From CAYRYU01 sp964428355 (GTDB lineage Bacteria > Muiribacteriota > Ozemobacteria > Ozemobacterales > Ozemobacteraceae), in assembly GCA_964428355.1 (NCBI GenBank), contig CAYRYU010000002.1:62001-126000 (forward strand): 64,000 bases of DNA, in the 5' to 3' direction. The position numbers and the translations under genes were made by a program. Below the pieces are notes generated by a model that was not told the origin of the DNA, did no database searches, and saw only the letters and a list, made by a program, of their open reading frames with translations. Of this stretch, positions 1 through 8,848 are shown piece after piece (within the stretch, counting starts at the first letter, position 1; every line of letters begins with the position of its first letter).

Positions 1-54
1 ACCTTTTTCCCGCGAGGTGGTTCAATGCTCAACCATAAAACCAAGGAGAATCGT

Positions 55-990
55 ATGCGGATACTTGTTTCGGGCGGGGCGGGCTTCATCGGATCCCATC
101 TCGTGGATCGCCTAGTTTCCGAGGGTCATTCCGTGATCGTAGTCGACAACTTCGTGACCGGATCCCGAGAGAACCTCTCCCATCATCTCGAGGGGGGGGC
201 GGTAACCGTCGTCGAACACAACATCTCCCAACCATTTTTCCTCGACGGGAAGATCGACCGGATTTTCCATCTGGCTTCCCCCGCCAGCCCGGTGGATTAC
301 CTGAAAATACCAATTCAGACGTTGAAAGTCGGGGCACTGGGGACCCACAACATCCTTGGAATAGCGAAGAAACATGGAGCCAGGGTTCTCCTGGCATCGA
401 CCTCCGAAGTTTATGGCGACCCACTGGAGCACCCCCAAAGGGAAACCTACTGGGGAAACGTCAACCCCGTTGGCCCAAGGTCTTGTTACGATGAGGCAAA
501 GAGGTTCGCTGAAGCCTTGATGGTTTCATACCATTCGATGCATTCCATCGACATCCGGATCTCCCGTATCTTCAACACTTATGGACCGAGGATGCGGCTC
601 GACGACGGACGTGTGGTACCCTCGTTCATTTCCCAGGCCCTCAGGGGTGAAGATCTCACAGTTTTCGGAAAGGGAGACCAGACCCGGAGCTTCTGCTACG
701 TTTCCGACCTTGTCGGAGGGCTCGTGGCCCTGATGGAGAAAGGTGACAACCGCCCCGTCAATCTCGGGAACCCCGAAGAGTTGACCATCCGGGAGTTCGC
801 CGTCCGGATCAGGGACCTCGTCGACCCTTCGCTCAGGATCATCGAGAAACCCCTCCCGGTGGATGACCCCCGAAGAAGACGCCCCGACATAACGCGCGCG
901 ATGGAACTGCTCGGATGGTCCCCCAAAACTCCATTAACCGCCGGCCTCGAGAAAACGATAGCCTGGGCGAGAGAAAGGATTTCGAAATGA
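55..990 (+). CDS. UDP-glucuronate decarboxylase (UXS-type SDR)
   Basis: Likely converts UDP-glucuronate to UDP-xylose (NAD-dependent, cytoplasmic), supplying sugar nucleotides for surface glycans. The 311-residue protein begins with the Rossmann motif GGAGFIGSHL, has TSEVYGDP, and carries the catalytic YxxxK pair in GPRSCYDEAKR, followed by RIFNTYGPRM. GPRSCYDE and the NTYGPRM block are characteristic of UXS rather than of GalE. The ATG at 55 is preferred because AAGGAG lies at 43-48; an upstream ATG at 25 would add ten residues without a good ribosome site. Its stop overlaps the next start (ATGA), so it is translationally coupled to the phosphoribosyltransferase. A dTDP-glucose dehydratase is a less likely reading. 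Confidence 0.88.
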   Translation: MRILVSGGAGFIGSHLVDRLVSEGHSVIVVDNFVTGSRENLSHHLEGGAVTVVEHNISQPFFLDGKIDRIFHLASPASPVDYLKIPIQTLKVGALGTHNILGIAKKHGARVLLASTSEVYGDPLEHPQRETYWGNVNPVGPRSCYDEAKRFAEALMVSYHSMHSIDIRISRIFNTYGPRMRLDDGRVVPSFISQALRGEDLTVFGKGDQTRSFCYVSDLVGGLVALMEKGDNRPVNLGNPEELTIREFAVRIRDLVDPSLRIIEKPLPVDDPRRRRPDITRAMELLGWSPKTPLTAGLEKTIAWARERISK

Positions 991-1538
991 CCGACCTCCA
1001 TCCACAACTTGCCAAGGTCCTGATTTCGGAAGATCAGCTTCAAACGAGGATCCGCGAGTTGGGCGGGCAGATCACGCGTGATTACCAGGGTCAGGAGGTG
1101 TTGCTGGTCTGCATCCTGAAGGGGGCCTTCCTGTTCCTGGCGGACCTCTGCCGGTCCATCGACCTGCCGCAGAAGGTCGAGTTCATGGCAATAAGCAGCT
1201 ACGGCCACGCAACGGAAAGCTCGGGGGTGGTCCGGATCATCAAGGACCTCAACGAAAGCATCGAGGACAAGCACGTGATCGTGGTCGAGGACATCTGCGA
1301 CACCGGATTGACCCTGTCCTACCTGGCGGGAATCCTCCGCGGCCGAAACCCGAGATCGTTGAAGATCTGCGTCCTTTGCGACAAACCCCAATGCCACAAG
1401 AAAGATGTCCCCATAGATTACTGCGGCTTCGTCCTACCCAACGAGTTCGTGGTAGGTTACGGTCTCGATTTCAAGGACCTTCTCAGGAACCTTCCATACA
1501 TCGGGGTCCTGAAACCCGAAATGTACCGGGGAAGCTGA
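987..1538 (+). CDS. hpt: Hypoxanthine phosphoribosyltransferase
   Basis: Purine salvage enzyme that joins hypoxanthine or guanine to PRPP. The 183-residue protein has the normal family length. It has the PRPP-binding signature VVEDICDTGLTL near residues 92-103 and the early loop CILKGAFLF; GYGLDFKDLLRNLPYIGVL near the C terminus is typical of bacterial Hpt. The start at 987 sits in an ATGA overlap with the preceding stop and has AAAGGA at 974-979; upstream in-frame starts would lie inside the sugar epimerase gene. The link to its neighbours is positional only. Confidence 0.92.
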   Translation: MTDLHPQLAKVLISEDQLQTRIRELGGQITRDYQGQEVLLVCILKGAFLFLADLCRSIDLPQKVEFMAISSYGHATESSGVVRIIKDLNESIEDKHVIVVEDICDTGLTLSYLAGILRGRNPRSLKICVLCDKPQCHKKDVPIDYCGFVLPNEFVVGYGLDFKDLLRNLPYIGVLKPEMYRGS

Positions 1539-1560
1539 GGGGCGCCACAGGAGGTCTTCC

Positions 1561-2217
1561 ATGGAATCATTCGCCCTTGGCGGGCTCCTGATAGACCGCT
1601 TCGTGGTCGGCCCCTTCGGGGTCAATACATATCTCGTCCGCGACAGTGAGTCCCGCCAAGCTCTCCTTATAGATCCAGGAACCGCCGATCCGGAAATCGT
1701 CCGCATGCTCGAGCCTTTCAGCTCCGATGTCATAAGGGTTTATCTGACCCACTGCCATGCCGACCATATAATGGGAATTCCCGGCCTCCGGGCGAGATTT
1801 CCCATAAGGGTCGCCTGTTCACGGGGTGATTCCCCCATGCTTCGAGATCCAGATCTGAACCTTTCAAGCCTTCTGGGCTTCTCGGTCGATGTCGGACCGG
1901 CTGACGATCTACTTGAGGATGGGGATACCATCCCCCTTGCGAAGACCCCCGGCAAGGTTATAGCGATTCCAGGGCACAGCCCGGGGGGGCTGGCTTTCTG
2001 TTTCGATGAGGCGGTTTTTTCCGGAGATTCCCTATTTGCCGGATCAATAGGCAGATCGGATTTCCCCGGATGTGACGGAGAGCTTCTGGTTCGCACCATC
2101 AAGGATCGATTGCTCCGCCTTTCAGACCGGCCGGTTTTTCCCGGGCATGGAAGGGAAACCCGACTATCGATCGAAAAGTCGGACAATCCCTTCCTGATTC
2201 CCGAAGGGAACCGCTGA
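1561..2217 (+). CDS. Metallo-beta-lactamase-fold hydrolase (glyoxalase II-like)
   Basis: A 218-residue metal-dependent hydrolase of the glyoxalase II-like MBL family. The zinc ligands are visible: THCHADH (HxHxDH) near residues 62-68, GHSPGG near residue 140, the aspartate in FSGDSLF, and the C-terminal PGHG. AGGAGG at 1549-1554 supports the ATG. The substrate cannot be read from sequence; proteins of this type are often thioesterases or hydroxyacylglutathione hydrolase-like. It follows hpt by 22 bases and is probably the last gene of this short operon, as a good promoter begins 50 bases downstream. Confidence 0.85.
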   Translation: MESFALGGLLIDRFVVGPFGVNTYLVRDSESRQALLIDPGTADPEIVRMLEPFSSDVIRVYLTHCHADHIMGIPGLRARFPIRVACSRGDSPMLRDPDLNLSSLLGFSVDVGPADDLLEDGDTIPLAKTPGKVIAIPGHSPGGLAFCFDEAVFSGDSLFAGSIGRSDFPGCDGELLVRTIKDRLLRLSDRPVFPGHGRETRLSIEKSDNPFLIPEGNR

Positions 2218-2250
2218 CCCTCGCCCGAGGCCCCGTCCTACACTCACAAC

Positions 2251-2281
2251 CTGTCAGGACCGGGAATTGACAGGTGGTCAA
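2251..2281. promoter_or_regulatory. Two inverted repeats over the -35 box (candidate operator)
   Basis: TTGAC-AGGTG-GTCAA (2267-2281) is a perfect 5+5 dyad that includes the -35 box. A second dyad, CTGTCA (2251-2256) with TGACAG (2268-2273), overlaps it. A repressor bound here would block RNA polymerase. No regulator gene for it is visible in the window. Confidence 0.45.
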
Positions 2282-2295
2282 TCGGATGCTACCAT
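2267..2295 (+). promoter_or_regulatory. Promoter of the branched-chain amino acid operon
   Basis: TTGACA (2267-2272), a 17-base spacer and TACCAT (2290-2295) form a near-consensus sigma70-type promoter 34 bases before the first leucine dehydrogenase gene. It lies in the 111-base gap after the MBL hydrolase. This is a by-eye match. Confidence 0.65.
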
Positions 2296-2328
2296 TCATT
2301 CGAATTTTCAAAACACGAGGACGAGGGT

Positions 2329-3402
2329 ATGGAAGTATTCAACGAACTCAATCGCGGCCGGCACGAGAATCTCCTGTTTTTCCAGCACCTGGAGAGCGGC
2401 CTCAAAGGCGTCCTTGCGATTCATGACTCGAGCCTCGGCCCCGCTGTTGGGGGCGTCCGTTGCTGGAATTACGCATCCGAGGAGTTCCTCATCCAGGATG
2501 CCCTGAAACTCGCCGAAACCGACTCGCTGTCGGCTGCGCTGTCCGGGTGTGACGCGGGCGGGGGAAAAGCCATCATATGGGTCAAGCCCGAAGACAAAAC
2601 GGAAACCCTTCTCCGGGCCTTCGGTATTTTCATCCACTCCCTCGGAGGAAGGTTCATCGCGTCCGCGGAGCTGGGTACCTCGTCCAATGACATGCAGGTA
2701 ATCGGCAAGGAAACGCCCTTCGTCACCGGGTTGTACAAAGGCGACGGACCGGAATCGGATTACTGTTCGCTGACCGCACGCGGGGTCTATCTCGGGATGA
2801 AGGCCGCGGCAAAGGCGGTTTTCGGATCCGCTTCCCTCAAGGGCCGGAAGATTGCCGTCCAGGGCCTCGGCAAGGTGGGGACCGCGCTGATCGATTTCCT
2901 TGTTAAGGAGGGTGCGGAGATTTTCATCAGCGACCTCTTCTTCGAAAAGGTCAAAGCCGCCCGCGACCGGAACCCGGCCGCAGTCATGATTCCCCCGGAC
3001 GAAATAGCGTTCCACCCCGTGGATATCCTTTCCCCGTGCGCGGTTGGGAGCGTCCTGGAAAGGGCTTCAGTCAAAAGACTCCGCTGCCGGATCATCGCCG
3101 GGGCGGCAAGCAACCAGCTCGCGGAAGACGGAGTAGCGGAGGATCTGGCCGCGGCAGGCATCCTCTTCCTCCCAGATTTCCTTCTCAACGGGGGAGACAA
3201 GGTCGTCGCAAACGCGGAAATATACGGCCTTCCTAGGTCGACATGCCTTCCCGCCATGGAAAAGGTGTACGGACTGGTCGAGTCCCTTTTGGCAGAAGCG
3301 GATTCGCAAAAGACCGCTCCGTTCCGGATAGCCCGAAGCTGGGCACTGGAGCGGATGAAGAAGACCCGAACGCTGAAAAAGCTTTTCAAACCGAAATCAT
3401 AG
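2329..3402 (+). CDS. Leucine dehydrogenase paralogue 1 (Glu/Leu/Phe/Val dehydrogenase family)
   Basis: A 357-residue member of the leucine/phenylalanine dehydrogenase family, which interconverts branched-chain amino acids and 2-oxo acids with NAD. The N terminus (GLKGVLAIHDSSLGPAVGG) and the NAD-binding AVQGLGKVG fit LeuDH well. The active site is altered: Lys80 of the GGGK motif is kept, but the position of Lys68 in Bacillus LeuDH is Ser68, and the catalytic Asp115 equivalent is Glu114 (context ASAELG). Activity on leucine is therefore doubtful. It is the first gene of the operon that also holds buk, etfBA and ptb; a second paralogue closes that operon. Confidence 0.82.
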   Translation: MEVFNELNRGRHENLLFFQHLESGLKGVLAIHDSSLGPAVGGVRCWNYASEEFLIQDALKLAETDSLSAALSGCDAGGGKAIIWVKPEDKTETLLRAFGIFIHSLGGRFIASAELGTSSNDMQVIGKETPFVTGLYKGDGPESDYCSLTARGVYLGMKAAAKAVFGSASLKGRKIAVQGLGKVGTALIDFLVKEGAEIFISDLFFEKVKAARDRNPAAVMIPPDEIAFHPVDILSPCAVGSVLERASVKRLRCRIIAGAASNQLAEDGVAEDLAAAGILFLPDFLLNGGDKVVANAEIYGLPRSTCLPAMEKVYGLVESLLAEADSQKTAPFRIARSWALERMKKTRTLKKLFKPKS

Positions 3403-3411
3403 GTGGGAGCG

Positions 3412-4485
3412 ATGAACGATCACTTGAAAATCCTCGTCGTCAATCCGGGATCCACCACGACAAAAATGGGCCTGTTCGAGAACGAAACCCCGAAGGCGGT
3501 TCAGAAGGTCGACCATCCGGCCTCCGAACTGGAAAGATTCCCCCGCATCATGGACCAGTATGCACTACGGCGTCAGGCGATGCTGGACTTCCTGCGGAAC
3601 AACTCAGTGGATCCACATGACCTGAGCGCGATCGTCAGCCGGGGAGGTCTCTTGAAGCCTCTCCCCAGCGGGACCTACGAAGTGAACACGCGCATGGTGG
3701 AGACCCTTATCAGCGGAGATTTCGGGGAACACGCGAGCAACATCGGGGCGATTCTCGCCTATGGTTTCCGGTGGGATTTCAAGGTTCCCGCCTACGTTGT
3801 GGATCCCCCGGTCGTCGATGAAATGATCGACATCGCACGCCTTTCCGGGTTGAAGGAGATTCCCCGGCGCAGCTTGTGGCACGCACTCAACATCCTCGCC
3901 GTTGCCAGGCAGGTTTGCGCCAAGGAAGGCTTCGACCTGAAAAAGGAGAATTTCGTCGTCGCCCACCTGGGTGGTGGAATTTCGGTCGCGGCCCTGGAAA
4001 AGGGAAAGGCGATCGATGTTAGCAACGGCCTTGAAGCCGGCCCCTACACACCGGAAAGGGCCGGGACCCTTCCGAGTTGCGAACTTGTCAAACTCTGTTT
4101 TTCGGGGAAGTTTTCGCAGGCCGAGGTCATGAAGCTGGTGGTAGGCCGCGGGGGCCTCGTGAACTACCTTGGGACCAGCAACCTGAAAGAAGTCCAGAAG
4201 CGGATCGAGCAGGGGGATGATTTCGCGCGGATGGTCTTCAACGGCATGTGTCACCAGATCGTCAAGGAGATCGGATCCTACGTCGCGGTCCTGAAAGGCG
4301 CCGTGAAAAGGATAATAATCACCGGAGGGGCCGCCAACAGCCATGCAATCGTCCTGAGGATCCGCGAATACGTCGAGGCGTTTGCCCCCGTCATCGTCGT
4401 GCCCGGCGAGGACGAACTCGCCGCCCTCGCTCAGGGGGGGCTGAGGGTCCTCCGAGGCGAGGAGTCCCCCCGGGAATATTCCTGA
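3412..4485 (+). CDS. buk: Butyrate kinase
   Basis: Transfers phosphate from butyryl- or branched-chain acyl-phosphate to ADP, giving ATP and the free fatty acid. The 357-residue ASKHA-fold protein starts with the phosphate-binding NPGSTTTKMGLF and contains VSRGG, HLGGGISVAA and ITGGAANS, all typical of butyrate rather than acetate kinase. The ATG at 3412 has AGGTGGGAG just before it; a GTG at 3403 directly after the previous stop is possible but less likely. With phosphate butyryltransferase in the same operon it gives substrate-level phosphorylation from acyl-CoA made by branched-chain amino acid breakdown. Confidence 0.93.
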   Translation: MNDHLKILVVNPGSTTTKMGLFENETPKAVQKVDHPASELERFPRIMDQYALRRQAMLDFLRNNSVDPHDLSAIVSRGGLLKPLPSGTYEVNTRMVETLISGDFGEHASNIGAILAYGFRWDFKVPAYVVDPPVVDEMIDIARLSGLKEIPRRSLWHALNILAVARQVCAKEGFDLKKENFVVAHLGGGISVAALEKGKAIDVSNGLEAGPYTPERAGTLPSCELVKLCFSGKFSQAEVMKLVVGRGGLVNYLGTSNLKEVQKRIEQGDDFARMVFNGMCHQIVKEIGSYVAVLKGAVKRIIITGGAANSHAIVLRIREYVEAFAPVIVVPGEDELAALAQGGLRVLRGEESPREYS

Positions 4486-4513
4486 CCCGGACAACTTCAC
4501 AAGAGGAATACCA

Positions 4514-5647
4514 ATGGATCTCGAACTGGACACCAAAGATCTTGCCCTTCAAAGCAACTGGCGCGCCTTTGCAGACGGGAAACTTGCCCCCTTCGCCGAG
4601 GAAGTTGACAGGACGGGGTCTATTCCCCAGGAGTTGATCGACAGCATAGCCGATTCCGACCTTCTCCAACCCTTTCTGCCAAAGAACCTTGGCGGTGAAG
4701 GCCTCGACCTGATGCACCTCGTCATTCTTCTCGAAGAGCTTGCCCGGCAGATCCCATCGGTCGCCTGGTTCGCCGCTAACCAGGTCGTCCTGGGAATCCG
4801 TGCCAACCAGAAGGCTTTCAACCTCCCCGAGAAGGATGGGCTCGCCCAGCGTGCGGCCAGGGGCGAGGCGGTTTTTGCCCTTGCCGCCAGCGAAATGGAG
4901 GCAGGGTGCGACCTAGCGGGAATCTCGACGGTCACCACGGCCCTTTCCGACGGGTCCCACGAGATATCGGGAGAGAAAAGCTTCGTCAACTGGGCGGGAA
5001 GAGCGACCTTTTTTCTTGTCCTGGCCAGAACGTCCGAGCCCGGGGGCACCGGGTCCACCATTTTCCTCGTCCCCTCGAGTTTGGAAGGCGTTTCCGTTGG
5101 AGCTCCGCATCTGTTGCACGGCCTTCAGGGCCTCGAAACCGCTCCGGTAAAGATTTCCCGGGCCGTGGTCCCCGCGGGCAATACCGCCGGCGTTGTTTCT
5201 TTTGGGCTCGACCTATACGATCGGTTCGTTAATGAGCTCCGGATCTGCCTTTCCGCAATCTGTACCGGAATCGCCCAGAGAGCATACACCGAGGCGTATG
5301 CCCATGCCCGGTCCCGAAAGCAGTTTGGAAAACCCGTGGGCAGTTTCCAGAGCATCCAATGGCGTTTCGCCGATGCCGCGCTTCAGGTCGAGGCATCCAG
5401 GCTCCACGTCTGGCAGGCGGTCGAGATGGCCCAGGACAAGACCTCCTGCTTTTCCCAGGCCGCGATGGCCAAGGTTTTTTCGGCTGAGTGCGCATCCTGG
5501 GTGACGGGTTTCGCGGTCCAGGTCCTCGGCGGAAGGGGTCTGGTCAAACCCCACCCCGTGGAAAGGATGTTCCGGGACGCCCGTTTCTTCCAGATCGGCC
5601 TCGGTACCATGGAAATCCTGCGCTCAAAGATAGCGGAACATCTCTGA
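4514..5647 (+). CDS. Acyl-CoA dehydrogenase (isovaleryl-CoA dehydrogenase-like active site)
   Basis: FAD-dependent dehydrogenase of 377 residues that would oxidise an acyl-CoA to the 2-enoyl-CoA. It has the family pattern (FALAASEMEAGCD, RKQFGKPVGSFQ, QVLGGRGLVK). At the C-terminal site where short-chain enzymes carry the catalytic glutamate in YEGT, this protein reads QIGLGT. That resembles isovaleryl-CoA dehydrogenase, in which the base sits elsewhere; the glutamate in NELR near residue 238 is a candidate. Its place between buk and etfB fits a role with branched acyl-CoA and the adjacent flavoprotein. It is clearly distinct from the second acyl-CoA dehydrogenase at 7667. Confidence 0.82.
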   Translation: MDLELDTKDLALQSNWRAFADGKLAPFAEEVDRTGSIPQELIDSIADSDLLQPFLPKNLGGEGLDLMHLVILLEELARQIPSVAWFAANQVVLGIRANQKAFNLPEKDGLAQRAARGEAVFALAASEMEAGCDLAGISTVTTALSDGSHEISGEKSFVNWAGRATFFLVLARTSEPGGTGSTIFLVPSSLEGVSVGAPHLLHGLQGLETAPVKISRAVVPAGNTAGVVSFGLDLYDRFVNELRICLSAICTGIAQRAYTEAYAHARSRKQFGKPVGSFQSIQWRFADAALQVEASRLHVWQAVEMAQDKTSCFSQAAMAKVFSAECASWVTGFAVQVLGGRGLVKPHPVERMFRDARFFQIGLGTMEILRSKIAEHL

Positions 5648-5669
5648 TCATCTCCTTGTCGAGGATATC

Positions 5670-6458
5670 ATGAACATCATCGTTACCATCAAACAGGTTC
5701 CTGACACCAACGACGTCAAGATCGATCCGGCGACGGGAACCCTCATCCGGGAGGGAGTTCCCAGCATCGTGAACCCCGAGGACCGGAACGCCCTGGAAAT
5801 GGCTGTCTCCTTGAAGGAGAAGGCGGGAACCGGAAAGGTGACCGTGATCACGATGGGCCCTCCCCAAGCCGAGATCGCGCTTCGGGAAATGCTCGCGATG
5901 GGGGCGGATGAAGCAGTCCTCCTTTCCGACCGGGCTTTCGCCGGGGCTGACACCCTTGCAACCGCCGCCGCCCTTTTCCACGCCATCGGAAAACTGGGGA
6001 CGTACGACCTGATTATCTGCGGCCGGCAGGCCATTGACGGGGACACCGCCCAGGTCGGGCCACAGCTGGCCGAATTCCTTCGGATTCCCCAGGTCACTTA
6101 CGTGAGAGCGGTGGAACAGGAAGGGAAGACTCTCCGGGTGGAAAGGATCGCTGATGGGGCGATCCAGATACTTTCTGTTCCGATGCCGGCGCTTCTTACC
6201 TGCCTGAAGGAAGCGAACCACCCGCGGATCCCTACCCTGAACGGTTGCATTGCCGCGTTCCGGGAAAAACCCTTCAAGGTCTGGAAATCCCATGACATTG
6301 ATGCTCCGGCGCAGGTGATCGGGCTTAAGGGATCCCCAACCCAGGTCCGCCGGACCTTTACTCCACCACCGCGGGGCGCGGGAACGATACTTTCGGGGGA
6401 ACCAGCCGTCTGCGTTCGCCAGGTGGTGGACGCGCTGAAAATCAAGGGAATCATCTGA
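5670..6458 (+). CDS. etfB: Electron transfer flavoprotein beta subunit
   Basis: The 262-residue EtfB binds AMP or, in bifurcating complexes, FAD, and passes electrons between acyl-CoA dehydrogenases and EtfA. The start MNIIVTIKQVPDT and the NPEDRNALEMA and ICGRQAIDGDTAQVGP blocks are classic. The downstream EtfA has a ferredoxin domain, and the acyl-CoA dehydrogenase genes flank the pair, so an electron-bifurcating or ferredoxin-linked complex is a reasonable inference, but a bifurcation-specific motif cannot be confirmed by eye. Confidence 0.94.
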   Translation: MNIIVTIKQVPDTNDVKIDPATGTLIREGVPSIVNPEDRNALEMAVSLKEKAGTGKVTVITMGPPQAEIALREMLAMGADEAVLLSDRAFAGADTLATAAALFHAIGKLGTYDLIICGRQAIDGDTAQVGPQLAEFLRIPQVTYVRAVEQEGKTLRVERIADGAIQILSVPMPALLTCLKEANHPRIPTLNGCIAAFREKPFKVWKSHDIDAPAQVIGLKGSPTQVRRTFTPPPRGAGTILSGEPAVCVRQVVDALKIKGII

Positions 6459-6467
6459 GGAACACCC

Positions 6468-7670
6468 ATGGCAATCAGAATCGATCCGAAACTCTGTGTC
6501 GGCTGCGGGGCTTGCCCCAAGGCCTGTCCCTACGAGGCCATCGATCTAGTGGACCGGAAGGCCATATTGAACGACAACTGCGTCCACTGCGGATCCTGCG
6601 TGGACAGCTGCAAATTCAAGGCGATCCTGGCCAGCGACACTCCCGCTCCCCCCAAGGATCTCTCGAAGTATTCGGGGGTCCTGGTCTTCATCGAGACGCG
6701 CGGAAGCTCCCTCGCCAAGGTCGGCCTGGAACTCCTGGGAAGGGGCCGCACCCTCGCCGATGTCCGCGGTTCCAGCCTTAACGCGGTAATCATCGGCTCG
6801 AAACTGGAGCCCCTGCTCCCCGAATTGTCTTCGTTCGGCCCAGACCAAATCTACGTTGTGGACGACCCGAAGCTGGCCGAGTATACAACCGGGCCGTTCT
6901 GCCGGGCTCTGACCTCGGTGATCAACCAGATCCATCCCGAGATCGTCCTTATCGGGGCCTCCATCCAGGGCCGCGATCTGGCCCCCAGGGTTGCGAATCG
7001 GCTCAAGACAGGCTTGACCGCCGATTGCACGGAGCTTTCCATCGAGAATGAATCGGGTCTGCTGCTCCAGACCCGTCCGGCCTTTGGCGGCAACGTGATG
7101 GCAACGATCGTCTGCCCCAACCACCGGCCCCAGATGGCCACGGTCCGCCCCGGGGTGATGAAACCCCTTTCCCCCGACCCCTCCCGGAAGGCCGAAATCA
7201 AACGGGTGAAGGTCACTTTCAAGGATTCCGACCTTACGGTGATCATGCGTGAAACCCTTCGCCTCGCCGGAAAAAAGGTCGACCTTTCCGAAGCTTCGGT
7301 AATCGTCAGCGGCGGCCGGGGAGTGGGCGGGGCAGCCCAGTTCGGTATCATCGGACAACTCGCGGAAGCTCTTGGAGGCCAGATCGGCGCTTCGAGAGCG
7401 GCCGTGGAAGCGGGCTGGGTGGATCATGACCACCAGGTGGGACAAACGGGGAAATCCGTCAGCCCGAAGTTGTATATCGCCTGCGGAATCAGTGGAGCGA
7501 TCCAGCACCTGGCCGGGATCTCAGGTGCGGACTTCGTCATCGCCGTGAACCGGGACCCCCAGGCCCCCATCCTGAAGCGCGCCGACATCGGCATCGTGGG
7601 GGATCTCCATCAGGTGATTCCCGTAATGATCCAGGAGATCAAGCGCGTGAAACAGGAGGCCGGCTCGTGA
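6468..7670 (+). CDS. etfA: Electron transfer flavoprotein alpha subunit with N-terminal 2[4Fe-4S] ferredoxin domain
   Basis: The 400-residue protein is longer than plain EtfA (about 320) because residues 1-60 form a two-cluster ferredoxin: Cys10, 13, 16, 20 (CVGCGACPKAC) and a second CVHCGSCVDSC. The remainder is EtfA with the FAD-binding SGGRGVGG, GQTGKSVSP and CGISGAIQH motifs. Ferredoxin-fused EtfA is known from flavin-bifurcating Etf complexes such as lactate dehydrogenase/Etf of acetogens. The gene follows etfB by nine bases, and its stop overlaps the GTG start of the next acyl-CoA dehydrogenase. Confidence 0.94.
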   Translation: MAIRIDPKLCVGCGACPKACPYEAIDLVDRKAILNDNCVHCGSCVDSCKFKAILASDTPAPPKDLSKYSGVLVFIETRGSSLAKVGLELLGRGRTLADVRGSSLNAVIIGSKLEPLLPELSSFGPDQIYVVDDPKLAEYTTGPFCRALTSVINQIHPEIVLIGASIQGRDLAPRVANRLKTGLTADCTELSIENESGLLLQTRPAFGGNVMATIVCPNHRPQMATVRPGVMKPLSPDPSRKAEIKRVKVTFKDSDLTVIMRETLRLAGKKVDLSEASVIVSGGRGVGGAAQFGIIGQLAEALGGQIGASRAAVEAGWVDHDHQVGQTGKSVSPKLYIACGISGAIQHLAGISGADFVIAVNRDPQAPILKRADIGIVGDLHQVIPVMIQEIKRVKQEAGS

Positions 7671-8812
7671 TCAACTTCCGTCTGACCCCGGAACAGGAGC
7701 TCATCCGAAAGACCGCGGCCGAGTTCGCCCGCACGGTTGTTGCCCCGATGGCGGCCGAACTCGACGAACGGCAGGAGTTCTCCCCGGAGCTCACCCGGGC
7801 CCTAGGCCGCCAGGGCTTCCTGGGGATAACGATCCCCCCTGAATACGGCGGCTCCGGTATGGACACCCTGACCTACTGCCTCATCATCGAAGAGATCTCG
7901 AAAGCGTGTGCCGCACAAAGCGTCACGATGTCCCTGACAAATTCTCTCGTCGCGACCCCACTGACGAACTTCGGTTCGGAAGACATCAAGCGGCGGTTCC
8001 TTCCGGGCCTTGCGACAGGGGAAAAGCTCGGCTGCTTTGCACTCACGGAACCCAATGCGGGTTCCGATTCCGCGAACCAGGAAACGACGGCCGTTGCGGA
8101 CGGGGACTCCTACATCCTCAACGGGGCGAAGATATTCATCAGCAATGGCGGGGTGGCCGACTTCGCCCTCGTGATCGTATCGACGAACAGGGCGGCAAAG
8201 ATCCGCGGGCTTTCGGCTTTCATCGTCGAAAAGGGTACCCCTGGATTCACCGTCGGGACCAAGGAGAACAAGTTGGGAATCCGGGCTTCCAACACATGTG
8301 AGCTCGTTTTCCAGAATTGCCGGGTACCCAAGGAAAACATGGTCAGCACGCCGGGCCGGGGGTTCCGTATCGCCATGGACACGCTCGACGGAGGCCGGAT
8401 CGGGGTGGGTGCCCAGGCGTCCGGAATAGCCCGGGCAGCCTACGAGGCCGCCCTCAAGTATTCCCGTGAAAGACGCCAGTTCGGCTCCCCTCTCATCGAT
8501 TTCCAGGGGATCGCCCACAAGCTTGCCGAAATGAAGCTTCGCATCGAGACCACCCGCCTCCTGACATGGAAAGCGGCCTGGCTGAAAGACCAGAAGAAGC
8601 GCTTCGGCAAGGACGCGGCGATGGCCAAGCTGTACGGCTCCGAGATGGCGACCTGGGTCTGCCATCAGGCGATCCAGATCCACGGAGGTTACGGCTTCAT
8701 CAAGGATTATCCGGTGGAACGCTATTACCGTGATGCCCGGATCACTGAGCTTTACGAGGGCACGAGCGAGGTACAACGGATGGTGATCGCATCCTATGTC
8801 CTGGGAGTCTGA
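7667..8812 (+). CDS. Acyl-CoA dehydrogenase (short-chain/butyryl type)
   Basis: A 381-residue FAD enzyme oxidising a short acyl-CoA. It has CFALTEPNAGSDS, RRQFGSPLIDFQ, QIHGGYGFIKDYPVER and the catalytic glutamate in LYEGTSEVQR, so this copy has the usual short-chain active site, unlike the copy at 4514. GTG at 7667 overlaps the etfA stop (GTGA) with CAGGAGG upstream. Together with EtfAB it may form the Bcd/Etf-like complex for butyryl-, isobutyryl- or 2-methylbutyryl-CoA. Confidence 0.9.
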   Translation: MINFRLTPEQELIRKTAAEFARTVVAPMAAELDERQEFSPELTRALGRQGFLGITIPPEYGGSGMDTLTYCLIIEEISKACAAQSVTMSLTNSLVATPLTNFGSEDIKRRFLPGLATGEKLGCFALTEPNAGSDSANQETTAVADGDSYILNGAKIFISNGGVADFALVIVSTNRAAKIRGLSAFIVEKGTPGFTVGTKENKLGIRASNTCELVFQNCRVPKENMVSTPGRGFRIAMDTLDGGRIGVGAQASGIARAAYEAALKYSRERRQFGSPLIDFQGIAHKLAEMKLRIETTRLLTWKAAWLKDQKKRFGKDAAMAKLYGSEMATWVCHQAIQIHGGYGFIKDYPVERYYRDARITELYEGTSEVQRMVIASYVLGV

Positions 8813-8848
8813 CCCGAAGATGGAAAGAACGCTCCGACGGGAGGGAAT

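Noticed and set aside
915..986. Extended start of hypoxanthine phosphoribosyltransferase
   Set aside because: The extra 24 codons lie in the epimerase gene and do not look like Hpt; the ATG at 987 has a ribosome site.
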